A stretch of 54,657 nt of DNA from Fragilariopsis cylindrus CCMP1102 (lineage: Eukaryota; Bacillariophyta; Bacillariophyceae; Bacillariales; Bacillariaceae), in contig FMBT01000483.1 in the NCBI GenBank assembly GCA_900095095.1, forward strand, positions 25,001 to 79,657, given 5' to 3'. The notes under the pieces are model-generated. The model was not told the origin of the DNA. It made no database searches and worked only from the letters and a program-made list of their open reading frames with translations. The stretch's first letter is position 1. Each line of letters opens with the position of its first letter. Positions 52,790 through 54,657 of this stretch are shown here, in pieces. The position numbers and the translations under genes are program-made.

Positions 52790-54657
52790 CTAGCCCTTTT
52801 TTGCAGCAAGCTTATAAGCCAATAGAAACTTCGATTTTATATCTTTTATCGGCATTTTATGGTAAGAACCGTCAGTACCAGCAGCATCAACATCAGCATC
52901 AACCTTATCTTCATCACCATCAGCTTTCTTGGCAAGTTTCATAAATTCTTCACCAATGATTTTCATTGTACGGTATCGATTATTTCGTTCTTTTCTAGTG
53001 GAACCTGGATCATTCAATATTCTCCATATTGCTTCTCTTAATGTGGATGAGATATCCATTTGATTATAAATAGTAATCAATTGCATCAGATCTGGTAATG
53101 ATTCCACCAAGTTCTCATAGTCATTACTGTCGTTCTTATTATTTTTTGCTGCTGCTGCAATTTGAGTAAGATCAACTATCTTCATATATAGATTATATCC
53201 TGCTTGTACAAATTCTTTTCTGCTATACCATTTCTGATAGGTATTCCGTACTCCAAGAGGTACTAATGACTTCAAGAATGATGTTTCTGCTAGTATAGAA
53301 GATCCAATAATTTCTAAGTAGGTTTGCCCATAAAAGTCCGAATCATTCAAAATTTGCAGTCCCTCGGTATAAATTTCTTTTCGAAACCGTTGTTCGGGCG
53401 ATAAACAATCGTCGAAGGATGTTGTGGTGGTGGGATTAACATCATTATTTTTACACGTCGTAGTATCATCATTGACTAAGGATGACGTCTTATTGACCAA
53501 GAATGAAGCAATTTCCATGGATCGCATCTTCCGACGTAATTTATTTTTGTTCCTATCATCTTCATTGAAATATTCTTGTACATATCGAAGAATCAGTTCA
53601 TTCAGGTTGGATGGATTTTCTTCTGTACCTTCGTGACTTTGTGCCATTTGGATGATGGACAGGAACTTAAAACTTGAATCAACAAATGATGTTAGACCTA
53701 ATTCACCAACGAAATTTTCAACTATCGGTGAGGATGACATAGAATCTGATGACTCTGAAGAAGAATCTGATGGCTGCTCTGCTGATGATCCTCCTCCTCC
53801 GCCAGAAAAGAACACAGCCACGAAGACACTCGCATCGAAATTAATAAATTGTGAAAAATCATCACCACCACCACGATCATAGACAGCACGTTTCTCATCA
53901 TCGGAGAGGATGGAATAGGCTGCATGTAATTCCACAAATTTTTGATGTGCTAATGGATCGTCTCGATTTTTATCGGGATGTGTATTTCTTGCTTTTGAAA
54001 AATATGCTTTTTTGATGATTGATTTAGAGGCATCCGAGGATATCTCTAATAAATCATATAATCCAGTATCAACAACCTTGGTAGTACGACGTCTTTTTGT
54101 CGCTTCTGCCTCCTGTTCTTGTAATTGTAATAACAATTCTTGACGCTCATGTTCCAGACTGGTACGGTTTTTAAAACATCGTTCATAGGGATCCCATTTT
54201 TTACGTTCAATAATCCAAGATTTTAAGGTGACAGGAGTTTCTACTAAACCCGACCAGATCGTGGCTCCTGCACGATAAATAGAATAGAAACTAATTGCTA
54301 ATGCCGACACACTACCAACTACCCCACCCGACACAAATCCTAATAGTGTAGGAAGAACAATACCATCCTTCTTGTCATCGTCGACATCGCCACCAATATT
54401 ATTATTATTATTCTCATTCTTGACGGTATAACTTCCAAATGCGATAAAGGCACCCAAGCCGAGAGGAAACCAATAAATGTGTTCCAGCCGCTAGACCACC
54501 ACCCAGTAAAGTTTGGAAGGCTGAAATACTGGCTTCGACCACATCTCTTGGTTTGTTCTGATCGTCCTTTTGCTGTACAATATATTCTTGACAAAATCCC
54601 ATGCTTGTTCTTGCGTGGTTGTATCGTCATTATTGTCACTGCTGTTGTTACTTATTA
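52790..54657 (-). CDS. Membrane DnaJ (HSP40) with DnaJ-X domain, 5' end outside the window
   Basis: Co-chaperone that stimulates HSP70. From the window edge, in mixed frames: EQAWDFVKNI, DDQNKPRDVVEASISAF, QTLLGGGLAAGT, then the long frame from 54457 (AFIAFGSYTVKN) with membrane segments IVLPTLLGFVSGGVVGSVSA and ALAISFYSIYRAGATIW, a charged helix, and the J domain YDLLEISSDASKSIIKKAYF, NTHPDKNRDDPLAH (HPD motif), FVELHAAYSILSDDEKRAVY. A Gly/Ser linker is followed by a DnaJ-X region (FRKEIYTEGLQILNDSDFYG, LEIIGSSILAETSFLKSLV, NTYQKWYSRK). The stop at 52790 follows LAYKLAAKKG. Like CAJ1-type proteins it pairs a J domain with DnaJ-X, here with N-terminal membrane helices. Two or more frame changes near 54460-54600 and the cut edge leave the start unresolved. 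Confidence 0.85.

Noticed and set aside
1..54657. tRNA, rRNA and intact transposons
   Set aside because: I scanned for T-loop (GGTTCRA) contexts, rRNA blocks, reverse transcriptase and transposase motifs on both strands and saw none; a covariance or HMM search would be needed to exclude divergent copies.

Overview
The window looks like nuclear DNA from a diatom. The evidence is a fucoxanthin-chlorophyll a/c (FCP) light-harvesting gene with a bipartite plastid leader (ASA-FAP motif) at 39549-40435, a secreted Pro-Ser repeat fragment of the 'DVPSSAPS' kind (23426-23766), a diatom-type secreted Cys-rich protein with a CGC end (10963-11631), and short GT-AG introns of about 75-230 nt. Genes lie on both strands with 0.15-1.6 kb spacers and there is no operon structure. 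Many proteins carry long Asn, Ser, Asp, Gln or Thr runs encoded by trinucleotide repeats, some of them inside folded domains. The species cannot be fixed from sequence alone.

Layout. 1-2100: no gene seen. 2102-17981: CK2-alpha-like kinase (-), SLX1-type GIY-YIG nuclease (+), two-pore K+ channel (-), small four-helix membrane protein (+), broken Cys-rich secreted protein (-), RS-tailed protein (-), YwbE/RanBP2 zinc-finger protein (+), GNAT acetyltransferase (-), SLC35B-type nucleotide-sugar transporter (+). 18287-29259: TANGO6/RTP1-like helical-repeat protein (-), Pro-Ser repeat fragment (+), single-pass surface-type membrane protein (-), tail-anchored U-box protein (+), low-complexity two-exon protein (-). 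30845-43250: kinesin-14-like gene (+), F-box/leucine-rich protein (-), TFIIS (-), FCP (+), MsrA with a membrane tail (-). 43061-54657: PDE12/CCR4-type phosphodiesterase (-), ARL8-like GTPase (+), four-exon RibD/PYRR-like riboflavin protein (-), group-2 truncated haemoglobin (+), DnaJ protein running off the right edge (-).

Functionally this is a mixed housekeeping neighbourhood: plastid light harvesting, riboflavin synthesis, sulfoxide repair, secretory-pathway transport, transcription elongation, signalling. No cluster of cooperating genes or mobile system is evident. The most striking feature is genome-structural: about twenty places where a clear protein continues in another frame, nearly all in the same direction (one base missing). 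They are concentrated in the N-terminal half of the kinesin gene. Deletion-type consensus error is the simplest reading, but it should be tested. Other points of note are a 55-bp direct repeat placed 5' of two genes, a roughly 46-bp dispersed repeat ending at an ATG, and several hidden terminal exons.
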